64,000 nt of DNA from Aminobacterium colombiense DSM 12261 (GTDB lineage Bacteria; Synergistota; Synergistia; Synergistales; Aminobacteriaceae), in NCBI RefSeq assembly GCF_000025885.1, contig NC_014011.1, positions 682,001 through 746,000 on the forward strand, written 5' to 3'. Under the pieces are notes generated by a model. It was given only the letters and a program-made list of their open reading frames with translations, was not told where the DNA came from and made no database searches. The translations under genes were made by a program, and so were the position numbers. Shown one piece after another: positions 1 through 7,992 of this stretch (position 1 is the stretch's first letter; every line of letters starts with the position of its first letter).

Positions 1-1
1 A

Positions 2-100
2 CTAGCTATGTGTCTTGAGCAAAAGGGCTGGGCAGTTCCCTTGACATGGAGTCATTACGACCTTTTTGAGTCTTTGAAAAAGCAGGTGAGATTGTCATGA
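2..100 (+). CDS. ecfA: ECF transporter ATP-binding protein, C-terminal end (partial)
   Basis: An open frame enters from the left edge and ends at the TGA at 98-100. Only the last 32 residues are present, and none of the Walker or signature motifs lie inside the window. The call rests on position: the stop overlaps the ATG of ecfT by ATGA, the usual coupling of the ECF ATPase gene to its T-component gene. The tail is compatible with an EcfA C-terminus. If so, it would be a cytoplasmic ATPase powering vitamin or metal uptake. Mostly inference from context. Confidence 0.55.
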   Translation, partial: LAMCLEQKGWAVPLTWSHYDLFESLKKQVRLS

Positions 101-909
101 AGTTTATGAATCACCTCACCTTTGGACAATACGTTCCAGCTCAATCTATTATCCATGCTATTGACCCTCGATGCAAAATTATAGGAACTATATTTCTTTT
201 GACAGGGATTTTCCTTGTAAAACACCCTCTAGCCTTCGGTGTTTGGGGGCTTTTGCTTCTGCTCATCAATTATTTATCCAGGCTGCCTCTTTCTCTTGTT
301 CTTCGTTCTGCGCGGCCTGTGGTGATACTTGTCGTTTTTACAGCAGTGATTCATCTTTTTTTTACCAAGGGGACACCCATTTTTCAATGGGGCATTATTA
401 CTGTTACAAAAGAGGGTTTTCGAATGGGTGTCTACATGGGCCTCCGACTGTTGTTTCTTGTCCTCTTTGCTAGTTTTCTAACTCTAACAACAAGCCCAAT
501 GGAGTTGGCCGATGGGTTAGAAAAACTATTTTCACCTTTGGCCCCTATGGGTTTTCCTGCCCACGAACTGGCAATGATGATGACCATAGCCCTTCGTTTT
601 ATTCCCACTCTTCTTGATGAAACAGATCGTATAATGAAGGCACAGTTAGCCCGTGGAGCAAACCTTGATAAAGGAAATCTCTGGCAGCGTTTACGCGCTA
701 TGCTCCCCGTTCTTGTTCCTCTTTTTGTTATAGTTTTTCAAAGGGCGGAGGATCTTGCCACGGCCATGGAGGCCAGGTGCTACAGAGGTGGTAATGGGCG
801 TACTCGTCTAAATCCGCTTCTCTGGAAAAGGCGCGATACTGTAGCTTTGCTTCTTCTCGTTTTCTCTTTATCCCTTCTTATCTATGTTGATCGTATGGTA
901 ATTCTCTAA
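97..909 (+). CDS. ecfT: Energy-coupling factor transporter transmembrane protein EcfT
   Basis: T-component of an ECF-type vitamin or metal importer. It couples the two cytoplasmic ATPases to a substrate-binding S-component in the inner membrane. The 270-residue protein has several hydrophobic segments at about residues 28-65, 72-90, 108-130 and 245-268. Between them is a cytoplasmic region with the two coupling helices: an Ala-Arg-Gly motif at 185-187 and a second Ala-Arg motif (ARC) at 226-228, where the family usually has ARG. The start overlaps the upstream ATPase stop (ATGA), and the stop overlaps the truA start (TAATG), so the three genes are translationally coupled. No S-component is in the window, so the substrate is unknown. 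Confidence 0.9.
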   Translation: MKFMNHLTFGQYVPAQSIIHAIDPRCKIIGTIFLLTGIFLVKHPLAFGVWGLLLLLINYLSRLPLSLVLRSARPVVILVVFTAVIHLFFTKGTPIFQWGIITVTKEGFRMGVYMGLRLLFLVLFASFLTLTTSPMELADGLEKLFSPLAPMGFPAHELAMMMTIALRFIPTLLDETDRIMKAQLARGANLDKGNLWQRLRAMLPVLVPLFVIVFQRAEDLATAMEARCYRGGNGRTRLNPLLWKRRDTVALLLLVFSLSLLIYVDRMVIL

Positions 910-1724
910 TGCGTTATGCAGCAGTTGTATCCTACGATGGGACAGCTTTTTGCGGGTGGCAGAGGCAACTAGGAGTAGCCAGTGTCCAACAAAGCCTGGA
1001 AGAAGCCTTGTCCAAACTTTGCGCAACTTCTATCCCCATTGTCGCAGCTGGCAGAACTGATGGGGGAGTCCATTCAAGAGGGCAAGTTATTTCTTTCTCT
1101 CTACCTTCCTTTTGGGAACCAAGAAGACTCGTCCTCGCCATTAATTTCTATTTGCCTGAAACTGTGCGTATAATGGGAGTTTTCCCAGTAGAAGAGAGTT
1201 TTAGCGCGAGGTTCTGTGCCTTGTGGCGGGAATACCGCTATTATATTTGGCATGGTCCAGCTTTCCCCCCCTACCTGGCACAAAGAGCGTGGTGGAATCG
1301 TTGGCAATGGGACAAAACTGCAGTAAAGAAGGCGTGCGAATACTTAGAGGGAACCCATAATTTTAAAGCATTCTGTCCGATCAAGGAGTGCCCTGAAGAT
1401 ACAGTTCGCACAATTTTACGCATAAAATATCTAAGGAGCGGACATCTTTCTGTAATTACAGTGAGAGGCAATTCTTTTCTTATGAATATGGTACGATCAA
1501 TAGTTGGAAGTCTTGATCTTGTTGGTAAAGGGAAAAATGATCCGGAGTGGATAAAGGAACTTCTTGATGACGAAAAAAAGGATCGCACTTATGCAGGAAT
1601 GACGGCTCCAGCCCATGGGCTTTATTTTTGGAAGGTCTGCTATAATGCCCATTGCTTTCTTACTATTCCGGAAATACGAGAAAGGGAGATAACAGACGTA
1701 TTAATCCCTTCTGATTTTGCGTAG
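909..1724 (+). CDS. truA: tRNA pseudouridine(38-40) synthase TruA
   Basis: Isomerises uridine to pseudouridine at positions 38-40 of the tRNA anticodon stem. The 271-residue length is normal for TruA. The active-site motif GRTDGGVH is present, with catalytic Asp near residue 51, and the N-terminus carries the usual YDGT and FCGWQ blocks. The conserved stretch NSFLMNMVRSIVG lies at about residues 189-201. The start codon overlaps the ecfT stop by one base. The ecfA-ecfT-truA order is common in Gram-positive-type genomes, where truA follows the ECF genes. Confidence 0.95.
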   Translation: MRYAAVVSYDGTAFCGWQRQLGVASVQQSLEEALSKLCATSIPIVAAGRTDGGVHSRGQVISFSLPSFWEPRRLVLAINFYLPETVRIMGVFPVEESFSARFCALWREYRYYIWHGPAFPPYLAQRAWWNRWQWDKTAVKKACEYLEGTHNFKAFCPIKECPEDTVRTILRIKYLRSGHLSVITVRGNSFLMNMVRSIVGSLDLVGKGKNDPEWIKELLDDEKKDRTYAGMTAPAHGLYFWKVCYNAHCFLTIPEIREREITDVLIPSDFA

Positions 1725-1737
1725 AAACACATATAAT
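1709..1737 (+). promoter_or_regulatory. Possible promoter of the MreB-family gene
   Basis: A perfect -10 hexamer TATAAT lies at 1732-1737, 46 bases before the GTG start at 1784. The best -35 at 17-base spacing is TTCTGA (1709-1714), a poor match that overlaps the end of truA. The strong -10 and the short gap after truA make a new transcript plausible, but the -35 is weak. Confidence 0.4.
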
Positions 1738-1783
1738 ATTTTCCTGAGAGTGGGAATGTTTTTCTGATAAGGAGGCTACGTTC

Positions 1784-2833
1784 GTGTTTGGAAGCGATAT
1801 AGGCATAGACCTGGGAACAGCTACAGTCATTATTTACGTTAAAAACAAGGGTATAGTGCTGCGAGAACCGTCTGTTGTAGCGATTGACCTTGAAAACGGT
1901 AAAATTCTTGCAGTTGGGAACGAGGCCAAAAATATGGTGGGACGAACACCAGGAAATGTTATTTCAGTGCGACCCCTTCGAGACGGGGTTATTGCGGATT
2001 ATTCCATGACAGAAGCCATGCTTCAGTATTTTATGAAGAGGATCAATAAAGGTTTTCGACGTTTCTTTAGAAATAGAGTGATGATCTGTGTCCCTTCAGG
2101 GGCGACAGATGTTGAAAGACGGGCGGTGCTGGAAGCAGCAGTAGAAGTTGGAGCGAGGTCTGCCTTCTTAATTGAAGAACCTATGGCTGCCGCAATTGGC
2201 GCTAACCTCAACGTGGAAGAACCCAGAGGCAAAATGATCGTAGATATCGGAGGGGGAACAAGTGACATTGCTGTTATTTCTTTAGGAGGCATCGTAGTTT
2301 CAAAATCCCTGCGCATTGGCGGGGATAAATTTGATGAAGCTATTATGCGTTATCTTAGAAAACACTATAGCCTTGCCATAGGGGAACAGACAGCTGAAAA
2401 TTTGAAAATTATGATTGGTACTTGTGGCCAGCAGGATGAGGAAATGTCCATGGTTCTTAAAGGCAGAGATCTCGTTCAGGGGTTGCCTCGGCAGATAGAA
2501 ATAAGCAGTACTGCGGTAAGCCAGGCTATTGGGGAAATGATCCAGACACTTGTTGACGGCGTCAGAAATGTGCTTGAAATAACGCCTCCAGAACTTTCAG
2601 CTGATATTATAGATGGTGGAATAGTCTTAACCGGCGGTGGATCCCTCCTCCGTGGTCTTCCTGAGCTTATTACGGAACAGACAGGTATTAACTGTTTTTG
2701 CGCTGATGATCCCATGGAGAGTGTTGCCCTTGGAACAGGTAAGGCACTGGCTGAAATAGACAAGCTTAAGACCACTGGGCGAAGTGGCATTCTCATGACA
2801 TCCTCCCGCAAAGGGCGAAAGAAAGCGCGTTAG
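1784..2833 (+). CDS. mreB: MreB/Mbl-family bacterial actin
   Basis: Actin-like ATPase that forms membrane-bound filaments guiding lateral wall synthesis and rod shape. The 349 residues carry the actin-fold nucleotide motifs: DLGTAT near residue 10 (phosphate 1), DIGGGTSD near residue 156 (phosphate 2) and TGGGSLLRG near residue 285 (adenosine). The start is GTG, chosen for the GGAGG at 1771-1775. The gene stands without mreC or mreD: the next gene is a YkgJ-type protein. It may therefore be an Mbl/MreBH-type paralogue rather than the core mreB; family membership is clear, the paralogue is not. Confidence 0.88.
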   Translation: MFGSDIGIDLGTATVIIYVKNKGIVLREPSVVAIDLENGKILAVGNEAKNMVGRTPGNVISVRPLRDGVIADYSMTEAMLQYFMKRINKGFRRFFRNRVMICVPSGATDVERRAVLEAAVEVGARSAFLIEEPMAAAIGANLNVEEPRGKMIVDIGGGTSDIAVISLGGIVVSKSLRIGGDKFDEAIMRYLRKHYSLAIGEQTAENLKIMIGTCGQQDEEMSMVLKGRDLVQGLPRQIEISSTAVSQAIGEMIQTLVDGVRNVLEITPPELSADIIDGGIVLTGGGSLLRGLPELITEQTGINCFCADDPMESVALGTGKALAEIDKLKTTGRSGILMTSSRKGRKKAR

Positions 2834-2839
2834 GGGAAG

Positions 2840-3274
2840 ATGGATAATCCACAGATTTGGTGGAGTGATGGCCTTCATTTTGCCTGTTTGGGGTGTGGTC
2901 GATGCTGTAGAGGAGAACCTGGCGCAATCTGGGTTTCCGAAGAAGAAGAAATAATTATAGCAGCGTGGCTGAATTTATCTGTTGAAGTTTTTAGGAATAG
3001 TTATGAAACAAGACGATGGGGACCTTTAAGCCTAAAAGAGAAGTGTGGAGGAGACTGTATTTTTTATAACCGAGAAGGGGCAAGATGCTCAATTTATCCC
3101 GTAAGACCTTCACAGTGTTCTCTTTTCCCTTTTTGGCCTTCTATTTTGGCAACAAAGGAAAGCTGGGATCGCGCAGCGACTCTTTGTCCAGGAATGAACG
3201 AGGGGCATTTATTTACTGCTTTAGAGATTGAAAGCCTGCTCAGACAGTTTCCCGCTTCAATCCCATCTCTGTAG
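2840..3274 (+). CDS. YkgJ-family cysteine-cluster protein (putative metal-binding)
   Basis: A 144-residue cytoplasmic protein of the YkgJ (CxxCxxCC) family, annotated as zinc/iron-chelating with unknown role. Visible cysteine blocks are CLGCGRCC near residues 13-20, a Cys pair in the middle (CGGDC), and CSIYPVRPSQC near residues 82-92, the family hallmark where Cys residues flank an RPxxC segment. A late Cys follows (ATLCPG). It begins six bases after the mreB stop, so it is probably co-transcribed. No catalytic function can be assigned from sequence. Confidence 0.8.
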   Translation: MDNPQIWWSDGLHFACLGCGRCCRGEPGAIWVSEEEEIIIAAWLNLSVEVFRNSYETRRWGPLSLKEKCGGDCIFYNREGARCSIYPVRPSQCSLFPFWPSILATKESWDRAATLCPGMNEGHLFTALEIESLLRQFPASIPSL

Positions 3275-3412
3275 TTTTGCTGAAAATGAGGATTGTCCTA
3301 TGTGGCGATCTCCATTTCATGTTATAAAAAGACTAGCTCCAACTTCAACTGTAAGAGGTGACGTTGAAATACTCAACCAGATTATTATCATTATTGAAAT
3401 GGAGGAAGAAGT

Positions 3413-4597
3413 GTGCAGGCCCAGATATGGTCTGATATGAACTGGAAACTCATCATTACTCTTCTCATGGTGAGCGCCATTTTAGCTTATTTTGGAGACC
3501 GCGTGGGGATGCGTATAGGGAAAAAGCGCATTTCCCTTTTTGGTTTGCGTCCCCGCCACACAAGTCAGATAATTACTGCTTTCACAGGAGTGGTTATTTC
3601 AGTGGGGATATTGCTCACCATGTCAGTTGTATCAGAAAATGTACGGACAGCTCTCTTCTCTATGAAGTTTCTACAGAGTCAGATTATCAATCTTACGGCA
3701 GAGCTGCAGGAAAGTCGGGATGAAGCACAGCTTGCGTCAATTCGCCTGATGGAAAGTCAAAGTAAACTGGAAGAACAGGAAAAGAAGCTCCGCGAAATAC
3801 AGGGTCAGCTTGCCAAGGTTCAACCTGAACTCGAAAAGGCTCAAAAAGAGCTGACTGGCTTGAAAGGAGAAAAAGACTCCTTAAAAAAAGAGAAGGTCAA
3901 GCTTGACCAGGAAGTATCCCGTCTCCGTCAGGAAGCCGACCATCTTCGGGAAGGTCTGGTTCAGGTGCGAAGTGGCAGGATAGCCGTTTTTGCCGGAGAG
4001 CTTCTTGGACAGCAGGTGGTTCCACCTGGAAGTTCTCAAAAAGAGGTGGAGGCCATTTTTGAGAGCCTGCGACGGAGGGCCGAGCTTATGGTGTCCCTTC
4101 GAACAGGCATATCTGCTGATACTATTATTCTTGATGTTGATTTGAAAGTGGAAAGAACTAAAATACAAGAGTGTGTCAATGCTTTAGAGCGTAAATTTAT
4201 AAGAATTCTGGCCGGTTCAAATGCTTTGCTTGGTGAAGATGTCCGAGTCAGATATGAGGTCCATGACAGCAAGCTTGTCTATCAGAAAGGAAAAGTGGTC
4301 GCTTCCCGACTATGGCAGCCTGATGCAGCTGATGCAGCTGATGCAGAGTCTTTTTTACACGACCTTCTCGCAGAGTTAAACCAACGGGCTGTGACCGAGG
4401 GGATAATGCCTGATCCTGCAAGTGGAAAAATTGGCGCTATGGATGCCACACACTTCTTTGAGACTGTAGAAATACTTCAGGAAACTCGGCAGGAAGTGGA
4501 AGTTGTTGTAGTTGTGGCAGAAGATATTTACACTGAAGGGCCAGTGAAAATAAAATTTGAAGTAGTGCCCTTGGGAGATAGGTTACAGGGGGAATAA
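3413..4597 (+). CDS. DUF3084-type membrane-anchored coiled-coil protein
   Basis: A 394-residue protein of unknown function resembling the DUF3084 family. Two hydrophobic helices lie near residues 9-27 and 53-72. A long charged, Glu/Lys/Gln-rich coiled coil spans about 88-188, followed by a globular C-terminal domain of about 200 residues. This layout suggests a membrane-anchored scaffold or envelope protein. The GTG start at 3413 has GGAGG at 3401-3405; an internal ATG at 3437 is the alternative. A 9-base repeat near residue 305 codes for a short Ala-Ala-Asp run. It is followed closely by a zinc-ribbon gene. Confidence 0.7.
   Translation: MQAQIWSDMNWKLIITLLMVSAILAYFGDRVGMRIGKKRISLFGLRPRHTSQIITAFTGVVISVGILLTMSVVSENVRTALFSMKFLQSQIINLTAELQESRDEAQLASIRLMESQSKLEEQEKKLREIQGQLAKVQPELEKAQKELTGLKGEKDSLKKEKVKLDQEVSRLRQEADHLREGLVQVRSGRIAVFAGELLGQQVVPPGSSQKEVEAIFESLRRRAELMVSLRTGISADTIILDVDLKVERTKIQECVNALERKFIRILAGSNALLGEDVRVRYEVHDSKLVYQKGKVVASRLWQPDAADAADAESFLHDLLAELNQRAVTEGIMPDPASGKIGAMDATHFFETVEILQETRQEVEVVVVVAEDIYTEGPVKIKFEVVPLGDRLQGE
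4322..4348 (+). repeat. Three tandem copies of a 9-bp unit inside the DUF3084 gene
   Basis: The unit GATGCAGCT occurs in tandem (the third copy ends GATGCAGAG), coding for Asp-Ala-Ala repeats. The 9-bp period keeps the frame, so a copy-number change would only lengthen or shorten a flexible acidic/alanine linker. Confidence 0.8.
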
Positions 4598-4600
4598 TTT

Positions 4601-4822
4601 ATGCTTATTGTGGCGTGTCAGATATGTGGAGAAACAAAAGTTCTAGCGGGAACCCCAGACGTAGATGGCATTGCCCGTGCCATGTGGATTTGCCCTAGAT
4701 GCGGGACTGGTCAGGTTGTGCAGCTCCAGGTTTCAGCTGACGCAAGAAAGAGTGATCTAAGAAAAATAGTTCACGGAATGTCCTTTCCAAAGGTGACAGA
4801 ATCTCATGAAAACAAAGCTTGA
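4601..4822 (+). CDS. Small zinc-ribbon protein, unknown function
   Basis: A 73-residue protein with two Cys pairs, CQICGE near residue 6 and CPRCGT near residue 31, which together make a likely treble-clef or zinc-ribbon site. The rest is short and charged with no other recognisable domain. It starts three bases after the DUF3084 stop and its end overlaps the GNAT gene by 17 bases, so it sits in one operon. A nucleic-acid or protein adaptor role is possible but unsupported. Confidence 0.65.
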   Translation: MLIVACQICGETKVLAGTPDVDGIARAMWICPRCGTGQVVQLQVSADARKSDLRKIVHGMSFPKVTESHENKA

Positions 4823-5231
4823 TTATGCTTTTTATGATAGCAAGAAGGCGGTGACTTCATCAGAGCTCAGAGAACTCTATCGTTTTACCTTGTGGGGTAA
4901 AAGCCGTTCTCTTGAGGACATAGAGCGGATGCTTGAGGGAACCACTATGTGTTTTTCAGTACGGCATGAAGAGAAACTGATAGCCTTTTGCCGTATATTG
5001 ACAGATTTTATTTTTCGCGGCTCCTTGTGGGATATAATGGTCCATCCTGATTTTCAGGGGAAAGGCATCGGTTCTGCACTCATCAATTATGCTCTTACCC
5101 ATCCTGCGATTCGTGCCATCCCCCTTATTATTACCTACACGAGTGAACTTGAACCTTTCCTCACTCAGTATGGTTTTGAGCGCAAAGAAGGAGCCCTTAT
5201 GCTTTTACGGCGCCCCATTGAATATTCTTAG
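4806..5231 (+). CDS. GNAT-family N-acetyltransferase
   Basis: A 141-residue enzyme predicted to transfer an acetyl group from acetyl-CoA to an amine; the substrate is unknown. The acetyl-CoA pyrophosphate-binding motif A is clear (MVHPDFQGKGIGSALI, about residues 78-93). The order of strands before it, with a catalytic-face segment around RILTDFIFRGSLWDIM, fits the fold. The start overlaps the zinc-ribbon gene and the end overlaps the comF-like frame, so translation is probably coupled. Confidence 0.85.
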   Translation: MKTKLDYAFYDSKKAVTSSELRELYRFTLWGKSRSLEDIERMLEGTTMCFSVRHEEKLIAFCRILTDFIFRGSLWDIMVHPDFQGKGIGSALINYALTHPAIRAIPLIITYTSELEPFLTQYGFERKEGALMLLRRPIEYS

Positions 5232-5871
5232 CCTGGGGAGAAACCTCAAGAGGTGGGTAGAGCATTTTTTATGGCCTGTAGAATGTCCTGTTTGTGGAAG
5301 GATCGCTTCAACAGGTTGTCTCTCCTGTCTTGAAAATCTTATTCATAATCCCATAATACGTGAGCTAGGCGGAGATCTAACTCTCATGTCTGGATCCACT
5401 CATCACGATACGTGCAGGGATCTTGTTCTCCGTTTGAAGTATAGGGGATATGGTCAGTTAGGTGTTGTAATGGGTCAAGCCCTGGCAAAGGTCCTGCCAC
5501 CTGTTGACTGTGATGCCCTTGTGCCCATCCCTCTTCATAAACAGAGCCGGCGTCCGTGGAATCAGGCGAAACTCATAGCAAAAGGGATAGCCATGGAATG
5601 GCGAGTGCCAGTAGTGGAGTTGCTTGTCTGGAATCCGAAGGCTGGCTTTCAGACTTCTTATAGTTCTATAGAACGGCGGTTAATGGCGGAGAATGCTCTT
5701 GTTTTTAAGGGAGTGAGAAGAGGCCGCCAGCAGGTACGAGCAGTAGTTTTGATAGACGATGTGAGTACTACTGGCACAACTTTGCGGCGGGCAGCCTGTA
5801 CACTGAGTGAACACTCCATCTCTGTAAAAAAAGCTATAACGTGGTCGACATCCCTTCGTTATTATCGCTAA
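5218..5871 (+). CDS. comF: ComF-family phosphoribosyltransferase-like protein
   Basis: Resembles ComF/GntX: an N-terminal Cys-pair zinc motif (CPVCG and CLSC) followed by a phosphoribosyltransferase domain. The PRPP-binding loop is visible near the end (VVLIDDVSTTGTT). Family members support DNA uptake in competent bacteria, though many homologues occur in non-competent species. The open frame extends up to an ATG at 5089, but that stretch overlaps the GNAT gene out of frame and looks non-native. A TTG at 5218 gives 217 residues, the usual size, so the start is uncertain. It ends the operon that runs through the zinc ribbon and GNAT genes. Confidence 0.8.
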   Translation: MNILSLGRNLKRWVEHFLWPVECPVCGRIASTGCLSCLENLIHNPIIRELGGDLTLMSGSTHHDTCRDLVLRLKYRGYGQLGVVMGQALAKVLPPVDCDALVPIPLHKQSRRPWNQAKLIAKGIAMEWRVPVVELLVWNPKAGFQTSYSSIERRLMAENALVFKGVRRGRQQVRAVVLIDDVSTTGTTLRRAACTLSEHSISVKKAITWSTSLRYYR

Positions 5872-5946
5872 TATATAGAGCTGGCATGTTTTGGCAGCTT
5901 AACTGGTTAGTTTGATTAAATAGAATCCAGAATCAGTATTTTCACC

Positions 5947-5975
5947 TGGACTTCTTGCTTTTTCAACGTTACAAT
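5947..5975 (+). promoter_or_regulatory. Possible promoter of the OmpH/Skp-like gene
   Basis: TGGACT (5947-5952) and TACAAT (5970-5975) are spaced by 17 bases and lie 45 bases before the ATG at 6020. The -10 is good and the -35 matches four of six. The 148-base gap after comF supports an independent transcript. Confidence 0.4.
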
Positions 5976-6019
5976 TTGCCAAGGTGAGTAACTTTTCCCG
6001 TCTTGGAGGAGGTCATTGA

Positions 6020-6463
6020 ATGATAGTTTCGAAAAAACTGGTCTTTATAGTTTCTCTTGCCGTTTTGGCAGTGGTCATGGTTGCAGGGTGTTCCATGGCT
6101 GAAGAAAAAATTGGTGTGATCGACTCACAGAAGATCGTTTTCCAGCACCCAAAATTTGAAAGTGTCACCCAGCAGCTGAAGGTGATCAGCCAGACAAAAG
6201 AGAACGAAATGAAGGCCGCCGTAGACAAAGAAACAGATCAGAACAAAAAAATGGAAATTTACCAGACGAAACGTAGAGAGCTTGCCACGGAAGAGCAACG
6301 TTTAATGGAGCCTCTCTTCAAAGAATCTCAAATAGCAGTAAGAACTGTGGCAAAGGTCAAGGGGATTACTGTTGTTATTGAGAAAAGCGCAGTTTACTTT
6401 GGGGGCATAGATATTACTGACGATGTTATTCAAGAGCTCAAGAAGACCGCAGCAACCAAGTAG
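6020..6463 (+). CDS. OmpH/Skp-family periplasmic chaperone-like protein with a lipobox
   Basis: A 147-residue secreted protein of the OmpH/Skp family, whose members hold unfolded outer-membrane proteins in the periplasm. The N-terminus is a classic signal (KK, then hydrophobic 7-23) ending in Val-Ala-Gly-Cys, a good lipobox with Cys24. The mature part is a charged alpha-helical coiled coil (about 45-105) with the family opening IGVIDSQKI. Lipidation would tether it, unlike E. coli Skp, which is soluble. RBS GGAGG is at 6005-6009. It is a single-gene unit closed by a strong terminator. Its presence supports a diderm envelope. Confidence 0.82.
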   Translation: MIVSKKLVFIVSLAVLAVVMVAGCSMAEEKIGVIDSQKIVFQHPKFESVTQQLKVISQTKENEMKAAVDKETDQNKKMEIYQTKRRELATEEQRLMEPLFKESQIAVRTVAKVKGITVVIEKSAVYFGGIDITDDVIQELKKTAATK

Positions 6464-6489
6464 GTTGAATTAATAAGTTAGGAACTGTT

Positions 6490-6525
6490 CAGGGTTGTGC
6501 CCCTTGCCGGCGCAACCCTGTTTTT
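6490..6525 (+). terminator. Rho-independent terminator after the OmpH/Skp-like gene
   Basis: A 12-bp stem (CAGGGTTGTGCC at 6490-6501 pairing with 6509-6520, one G-U pair) closes a 7-base loop and is followed by TTTTT at 6521-6525. Confidence 0.9.
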
Positions 6526-6558
6526 ATATATGGTAATAATTACAGAGAGGGATTTAAT

Positions 6559-7389
6559 ATGAAAAAAAGGATACTTGTAACGGACATAGACGGCACCCTT
6601 TCTCATGGAGAAGAGGTTCATCCAGATGTGGCGGCCGCCTGTACTCGTCTCAGAGAGAACGGCTGGGAAATTATGGTAGCGACAGGTCGGATCCTTGCCA
6701 CTTCTAAGAACCATATTAAAGCCATTGGAGCATGGCTTCCTGCCATAGTATATGACGGAGCCCGTCTCATGGATCCTCTCACGGGAAAGTCCCTGTGGGA
6801 AGCTGCTTTGTCTTCTCGTGCTGTCGATATGGTGCTGACAGAGGGCTGGAGTGCCCCTCTTGAGCTTCAGATCTTTACAGATGAGGCGGCTATATGCAGA
6901 AAAAAAGACAAGGAAACCCGCCTTTTTTTGACAGAAGCAGACGTGCCAGTATACGATAATTTGCAGACTCCCCATGTAGACGAACGGGTTTTTCGTATTA
7001 TTTTTTATGGCAGCGAACATGAGGTTCTGCAATTGGAAGAGCGCATTGGAGAGACATTGCATGACCATGTTGACGTAATGCGTTCTGGAAAGAATTTTCT
7101 TGATGTTGTTCCTCTTGGCGTTTCTAAGGGGGCAGCACTTTCTCATTACGTGGATCAGCTTCAACCAGGCCCTGAGATTCTTGTGGCTGCAGGAGACCAC
7201 TGTAATGATTTGGCTCTTTTCGATATAGCCCATCTTAGGGTGGCGCCCCGTGATGCTGTGCCGCAAATACTGGAGCGTGCCCATGTAGTGATGCCCCCTG
7301 CCCATGCGCAGGGGTTTGTCCGCCTTATAGATTTTCTACTTTCAGGCCATTGGACCAATAGCAGTAGAACAAAACGTGTAGTATTATAA
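6559..7389 (+). CDS. HAD-superfamily hydrolase, Cof-type phosphatase
   Basis: A 276-residue cytoplasmic phosphatase of the Cof/IIB HAD branch, whose members act on sugar phosphates, nucleotides or cofactors. All four HAD motifs are visible: DIDGTLS with nucleophile Asp near residue 9, ATGR near 41, the Lys in GVSKGA near 191, and GDHCNDLALF near 213. The segment between motifs II and III is the cap that sets the substrate, which cannot be read from sequence. It starts after the upstream terminator with its own AGAGAGG ribosome site. Confidence 0.88.
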   Translation: MKKRILVTDIDGTLSHGEEVHPDVAAACTRLRENGWEIMVATGRILATSKNHIKAIGAWLPAIVYDGARLMDPLTGKSLWEAALSSRAVDMVLTEGWSAPLELQIFTDEAAICRKKDKETRLFLTEADVPVYDNLQTPHVDERVFRIIFYGSEHEVLQLEERIGETLHDHVDVMRSGKNFLDVVPLGVSKGAALSHYVDQLQPGPEILVAAGDHCNDLALFDIAHLRVAPRDAVPQILERAHVVMPPAHAQGFVRLIDFLLSGHWTNSSRTKRVVL

Positions 7390-7437
7390 AAAAGCAAATA
7401 ATTAACTCTCCGACCATAATTAATAAGGAGGATACTC

Positions 7438-7935
7438 ATGGCTGAGATTAAAAAATGGGTTCTTGAACAAATGGAATTTCCAGAGGATTGTAATATTATT
7501 CTAGGGCAAAGCCATTTTATTAAAACCATTGAAGACCTATACGAAGCCCTTATCACAGCGTCTTCTTCCCTTCAGTTTGGCATCGCTTTCTGTGAAGCTT
7601 CTGGAGACTGTCTTATACGGCACGACGGAAATGCAGAAGACCTTAAGAAAATAGCCGTAGAAAACATTCAAAGATTGAGTGCGGGGCATACCTTTATAAT
7701 AGTTTTGAGAAATGGTTATCCTATTAATGTTCTGGATCGTATCAAGAACTGTCAGGAAGTATGTCATGTTTTTGCTGCAACCGCTAACCCCATTCAGGTT
7801 GTTATCTGTGAGTCTCACCAGGGGCGTGGAGTTGTGGGGGTCATAGATGGCTTTCTTCCCAAAGGGGTAGAAGGTGACGATCATATAGCAGCGCGGAAAG
7901 GGTTATTGCGTGACATTATAGGATATAAGCGATAG
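7438..7935 (+). CDS. PF04008 (adenosine-specific kinase-like) family protein
   Basis: A 165-residue protein of the family annotated as adenosine-specific kinase (PF04008), named after an archaeal structure that binds adenosine or AMP. Biochemical function in bacteria is not established. The conserved segment around GIAFCEASGDCLIRHDGN (residues 42-59) and the C-terminal GRGVVGVIDGFLPKG (near 129) are the family signatures. RBS AAGGAGG precedes the ATG. It lies 48 bases after the HAD gene and 57 before the hydrogenase-like module, so a link to that module is possible but not shown. Confidence 0.82.
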   Translation: MAEIKKWVLEQMEFPEDCNIILGQSHFIKTIEDLYEALITASSSLQFGIAFCEASGDCLIRHDGNAEDLKKIAVENIQRLSAGHTFIIVLRNGYPINVLDRIKNCQEVCHVFAATANPIQVVICESHQGRGVVGVIDGFLPKGVEGDDHIAARKGLLRDIIGYKR

Positions 7936-7992
7936 GAAGGGATAAAGCGACGGTTGTATAGTAGAAGAAATGGTTAACTAGGGGGTCTGAGG

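Noticed and set aside
5089-5217. N-terminal extension of the comF-like gene to ATG 5089
   Set aside because: These codons overlap the GNAT gene in another frame and do not resemble ComF; the family match begins after 5218.
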